The notes under the pieces are model-generated. The model did not search any database, was not told the DNA's origin, and saw only the letters and a list, made by a program, of their open reading frames with translations. From Ifrita kowaldi (Eukaryota > Chordata > Aves > Passeriformes > Cinclosomatidae), in contig VZRS01014168.1 in NCBI GenBank assembly GCA_013398055.1, forward strand, positions 186,001 to 250,000: a stretch of DNA of 64,000 nucleotides, read 5' to 3'. Made by a program: the position numbers and the translations under genes. Shown here one piece after another: positions 58,901-64,000 of the stretch. Numbering within the stretch: position 1 is the stretch's first letter; each line of letters opens with the position of its first letter.

Positions 58901-61900
58901 TACACCCATCTTCTTTTCATCAGTCACCCCATATTCTGTCTGTCCCACTTTTCTTTTGTAACAGTAGGTGGTAGGTTTTTCTTACTTGTGAATTTAACAC
59001 TGCTTGTTACACAGGCAGAAAAAGCTCTATGGAACATTTATCAGAAAAGGACTTGGAAATGTGAATTTTACAGCACAACATCTTTCTGATGAAAAAATCC
59101 TTCTCCTTAATTAACATCAGTGCAATAGCAAATCCTAACCATATCAGATCTTTCTAGAGTCAACTCCTGTGATCCTTACTGAGTCGAAGCTTTATTCTGG
59201 AGTGGATGGAAGTTTAGCCTCAGTAACAACAGAGTAGTTCCAAGGTTTGGCCCTTTGTAGAATAATTTGTAGTTTTCCACATATTGCTGTAATATACATT
59301 AATTTCCATTTTCATTCTTAGTCTACACAGGAAGCTGTTTATATATTTTCTGGAATGCCAAGAAAAAGCTCACAAATCATCTATTAGCAGTTGAATTACA
59401 CAGTCTCCTAAAGCTGGTTAGCTTTTCTTTGCCAAATACATTTTACTTCTTTTAATCCAACTTACTAAGAAAAAACCCTGTCAAGCTGCTACACATGTTG
59501 TCTTTTCATTTTAATTGCTGGCATTTTATAAGGAATCAACATAGGTCCCAATATGCACTAAGAACTTACTGTACATTTATTTCCAATCTCAAATTCCATG
59601 TCTTGGAGTAAATTATATTTGTAATAGGGTTTTGTGTCATAAAACTCTGGTGTATTATTTATTATACAGTCTTAATCTTATTACATTCAGTTCTTGGACT
59701 CGGTTTTAGTAGACTGAAACAGCGAGAGAAGCATTCATACTAAAATTCAAGGAGAATCATGGCTGTGAGGCAGGGATGATTCACTTCCATCCAAGTTAGA
59801 AGGTGGTCCCTCTCCTGAGCTGAACCTGAGGAAAGAGAACAAAACCCTCATCTTTGATTGAATTGAAAAAAAAAAAACTTTACTGAATAAACCGAAATAA
59901 TATCAATAGGAACAGCAGCTGTTCAGCACCCCTAAGAATGGATTCTTCCAAATTTCCAGTACAGAAGCACCAAAAAATTGATTGCCAAATCTGGCAGTCT
60001 AGGCCTTTGGAAATAATTTGTGCTCTGTGGATATGACCATCAATGGATAGCTGAAGCAGGTAGAGTTGCAACACAAACTTCTCCTTTGGGAGTCAGGAGT
60101 CAGCAGTTTCTCTGGAAGCTTGATCATTACTATTTTAATTGATCATCATTTGTAAAAAGGTAAAAAATATGCAATGGCTTTAAATTTTCTTGTTAGAAAA
60201 CAATAGTTTTCTAGTACATTTTATTACTTTCTCTTTCATACCAATTAGAAGCTTAAGACTTGTTCCTGCTACATCACCTATTCAGTTCCTCCTGGGAGCA
60301 GGATTTGATTTCCAGCAAATACTCAGAAAGGCTTTAAAATCAAAATCAGTCTCAAGAGTCTCTTCTGCCTGAATTACAAAGCAGTCTGATACAATATTTG
60401 AGTAACAAAACGGAACAATGAACCTAAAAGTCAAACTCCTGACCTCAGTTCCTCTTGCATTTTCCATGTTACGGAATCTGCTTGAATTTTGTGTCTCGGT
60501 TCCATTCCAATAGCCTGTGCTATGAACCAGATACTGCCTCTGAACCCAAAGCATTTGTAGGATGAGTGGGGGGAACTATTTATAAATGTTTAATCAAGCA
60601 CAGGAACAGACTAAGGTGTAAAATGTAGAGCTATATTTGTTTTGAAAAAGTAACGGCTAAATCTGGTTTGCCACTCTTGCATAACAATGTAATTGAGCAG
60701 TAAATTCTGCCCATTAGAAACCAACGCCTCCACTGGAAAACTTGTGTGTCCTTAGACTGACTGTGCCTCTAACAGCCTGTGACTGACAGAGTGTGTTTCC
60801 TTGTTTTAAACTGGCATTCACAGGCACGATTATAATCTTGGTTTTAAGGATTCCATAATACATTCCTCACACATTTGAAATGCCCAGTGAAAACAGCAAG
60901 AAGTTGGTATTTGCAGAAACCAAGGCTTTGTAGTTGTTGCTCTACCTTTTTTTTAATATTTAAAATGTGTTTTAATCAGTCAGCTTTGCCATTAGCTGTC
61001 TTTATGATTTACATATAGTCTTTTTCACTGAGAATTAAAACCAGTTCAAAATTAACGAATAAATACATTCTCTGTGTTAATTTCACCGTCCCTGACAGAG
61101 TTAAACAAGGAGGAAAACTGAGTATAGATTTTCTTTGTAATCAGACTTTTGACTGATGTAACTGCAGAAAACAAAAGCAATCCTAAACCCCTAAAATCTA
61201 CCAGGAATGTATAACATTCTAATTGATCTTCTGCTTGTGCTATTTTACTTAAATTCATGATAAACTAACATTTCTGCTTCATTAGCATCTGCTATGTATC
61301 ACTGTAAATGAGTACATATAGCAGCACTGGTGCCTTGAGAAAATGAGAATATACTGTTCAGAACACACAAACAACTATATTTGAATTTATAGATATCATA
61401 ATTCCTTCTGAAAAATGTGAACTGTTTAAACAAATAATCCTTTTGTAAGTGTTTATTCTAGAAAATGATATTTTCTTTCCCAGAAAATTACATGCAGCAA
61501 GGGCTGATGGTACCGGTGATTTGTCAACCATAGCATTCAAAGAGATGAGAGATTTGAGTTTTTCCTTAGAAACTGGAAAAAAAGATACTCAGGTAGTCAA
61601 CTAGAAAGGGCTTATGAAAACAGTCTGAGAAGAAAATAAACAAATACCTCCTGCAGTGCACAGTTTAAGGCTGACCTCAAACACCTTCATGTGATTTTTG
61701 CCTTCCCCCACTCTTGTGTTGAGACACCAGGAATAGACAGGGCCATGCATTTGGACACCTGAGTAGCTCAGTACCTCAGAGTGCTCTGTATAAAGTCCTG
61801 TCAAGAAAGAGGTTTTCCTGCTGCCCCCTGTGCTGCTGGGAGCCTCCGTCCCTGCTAGGGATGAGTGGTGGCTTGGAACACATGGCAGTCGGGGGGCTGT

Positions 61901-64000
61901 GAAGAGAAGGAATTTGCTCAACCCACTTAGGTTCCTCAAAGTTCTGTCTCTGTGGGCTTTAGGTTTATTGCTATTGCCCACTTTGCTTCACAGAGGTCTT
62001 GTGATGGAGCTTCTGCCTTTGAGAAAGGAAAGAGCTAGTGGGTCATCATCCTAAGAATATCCCTTCGGGCATGCCATTGCCTGTTGCTGTCGCTGCTGAT
62101 GTCTGGGTGCTGGCTCCAGGAATCCACCCAGACTCAGATGCCATTGTTCAAAGTACATTGAACAGGAGGAGACAGATTTGAACATCCAGCACGTCAAACT
62201 GGACAGAGTCCTGTGAAATAGCTGTTCTGCTGGCTGTGGAATTACTGACAAGGCATCCAAGAATTGTAAGAAAGAGGAATGCTTGTGAGGTTTGCTGTTT
62301 CATCTTGAGCTCAGATGCCTACCTGTAGCTCTGACTTAGATGTCTCTGAAGGCTAAATTCAAAAAACCAAACTAAGTCTTACAAGAAGACATCTCTTAAA
62401 GTGCAGGCAGCTATTTCATAGATATTTTAAGCACAGCCAGAGGAAGCAGAGCTGCATGCCTTTCACATGAGCTTAGTGGCAGCAGAACTTGCTGAGGCTC
62501 TGAGATGACTGGCTAATACGTCTCATGTATGTAAGGAGAAGAAGTGGGCTAGCTCTGCAACCAAAGAATAAGGTTACTTTGCTGAGGGGAGAAAGTTTTG
62601 TGGTTCCAGTCATTCCCTCAGTATTTCTGGTTTTATCAAATACTTGCTTGTTGCGCAGTATTTAAACACCTAACCTACACTGCAAGTTCCTGTGTGGCCC
62701 ATTGGTTATGTGGGGATTTTGTTTTCAGGTTTCACAGTTTGAGCATGAAAAAGACCTCTAGTAGGGTGCATCTGGCTCCGACTTACTGTGCATAAGAGCA
62801 ATGAGATCTTCACAGTACTTGTGTATGGAATATTTAGCTCATAGAGGTACTACCAGTGATTTTAGGTGTGGTCATAACAACCAACAACCAACCTCAAAAC
62901 TAAATGCACAAGTAGGTCCATTTTTTTACTTGTCTGCTTGTCCCAGCAGAGCTTTCCTGGACTGTGAGCACCAGCCCTGTGTAAAGGCAGCAGGGCTACT
63001 TCTGCTGCTTGCTTCAATGATTTGAGACAAGCAGGGGATTCTGCTGCATCAGTTTGCTGTGGATATTGTCTGTGGGAGATTATCTCTTGAGAGAGAGGAG
63101 ATTCATTTCTTGTAGCACTCAGGCTTCCATAAGACTTCAGGAAAACACAATCTGTTCTTCCAAGCTCCAAGGAAGATTCATGACACCTTTAAAAGTCTAT
63201 GATGTAGGTGGTTACCTTTGGCTACCCACATTGGCTCTTTTTATAGTCTGCCGAGACAGGCATTTCCAGTAAGGAATTCATCCCTTCCTAACCTTTGGGT
63301 TATTCACACCCTGTTTATTACCTGAGTCACTCAGGTGCAAATGTCTGTGTTTGGCCAGAGGGTTCCCATCCTTTTGTGCCTAACAAAGTGACAGCTTTAA
63401 GTGGGCAAATGGCCACTATCACCCCTTGCACATTTGTAGGGAGAAGTGATAAAGAGAAGGGGTTGTGTGGCCTTTCCTTCCCATCAACACCCTAAGTTCC
63501 TACAAGTATGCTCAGGATCATCTGAAAACAATAAAGGCTGTGCTGCCATCCCAGACAGATATCAGCGAGATCCATATCATTGTGTTAGGTACTATTGTCA
63601 TATGAAAACCAAGCATAATACCTTTTTATTTTAGAAGCTTTTATGCCATCTGCATATTTAGAACTCCTGATGTTCACTGATCACCCTTCACAGATTTGCC
63701 TTATTCTGTATACAGTTTCAGAGTTGTTTTTGTGATTTTTTTTCCATCAAAAATCTGTGATGGCTAAAAATATGGCAAATTTTGCCAAAAAAGGAGAAAA
63801 TTGGAGAGAAAATAAAATAAAAACTTTCTGAGGTACCAAATGGCTCCAAAGTTTTATCTAAATATGTTATTCTGTTTTGCAGTATTGAAATAACTTTAAA
63901 ATGCAAAGTAATATCTTATCCAATACCAGCTGGTGTATGTAGTGTTCCTGGTGTACTCACATGTGTAAAATATTTAGATGGTTCTAGAATGGCATTAGTT
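55931..64000. other. Intergenic, no gene seen
   Basis: Unique sequence with short ORFs only. A somewhat GC-richer patch occurs at about 61790-62260. No MYCN exon, structural RNA or clear CR1 copy was recognised up to the window end. Confidence 0.5.

Noticed and set aside
61601..61981. Minus-strand frame of 126 codons near the right end
   Set aside because: The composition is generic, with no recognisable domain, no clear flanking splice sites and no promoter. It is compatible with a chance ORF in slightly GC-richer DNA.
39380..64000. Search for MYCN or its antisense transcript
   Set aside because: No MYC-box or bHLH-zip coding segment was recognised; the gene must lie beyond the right edge if synteny holds.
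1..64000. CRISPR arrays, operons, insertion sequences, tRNA or rRNA genes
   Set aside because: The window is vertebrate nuclear DNA; no such structures were seen, and bacterial feature types do not apply.

Overview
This is a stretch of a vertebrate nuclear genome, almost certainly a bird. The genes are split into many short GT-AG exons. The interspersed repeats are mostly CR1 LINE tails, the dominant avian repeat, and no mammalian SINE or L1 sequence was seen. The species cannot be fixed from the sequence alone. Single N characters at 18160, 18542 and 18795 mark joins in a draft assembly.

Two conserved genes lie head to head. On the minus strand, positions 3199-18777 hold the first ten coding exons of NBAS, exactly 288 codons; the rest of this roughly 2,370-residue protein lies beyond the left edge. 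On the plus strand, positions 20198-39182 hold a complete DDX1: 26 coding exons whose lengths sum to 2,223 nt, giving 740 residues plus a stop, the same length as human DDX1. Its poly(A) signal is at 39354. NBAS is a subunit of the NRZ (NBAS-RINT1-ZW10) tethering complex for Golgi-to-ER transport and also a nonsense-mediated-decay factor. DDX1 is a DEAD-box RNA helicase with a SPRY insertion. They are neighbours by conserved synteny (the NBAS-DDX1-MYCN block, human 2p24), not parts of one pathway.

From about 39.4 kb to the right edge (about 24.6 kb) no protein-coding gene can be supported. This fits the known gene-poor interval between DDX1 and MYCN. It contains a CR1 tail, an old antisense LINE reverse-transcriptase relic (51.5-52.1 kb), a perfect 19-bp hairpin at 41.2 kb, an isolated CpG-rich patch at 41.6 kb and a motif-rich candidate regulatory element at 55.2-55.9 kb.

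The most useful observation is an assembly error around NBAS exon 1. The four contigs separated by the Ns appear to be interleaved in the wrong order: 50-bp and 23-bp overlaps show the true order is (…18159 + 18593-18794) then (18161-18541 + 18819…). As printed, NBAS exon 1 sits inside a CR1 element, and the NBAS promoter has probably fallen into a gap. I found no convincing new biological system here; the window is an ordinary, well-conserved avian locus with a few local oddities.
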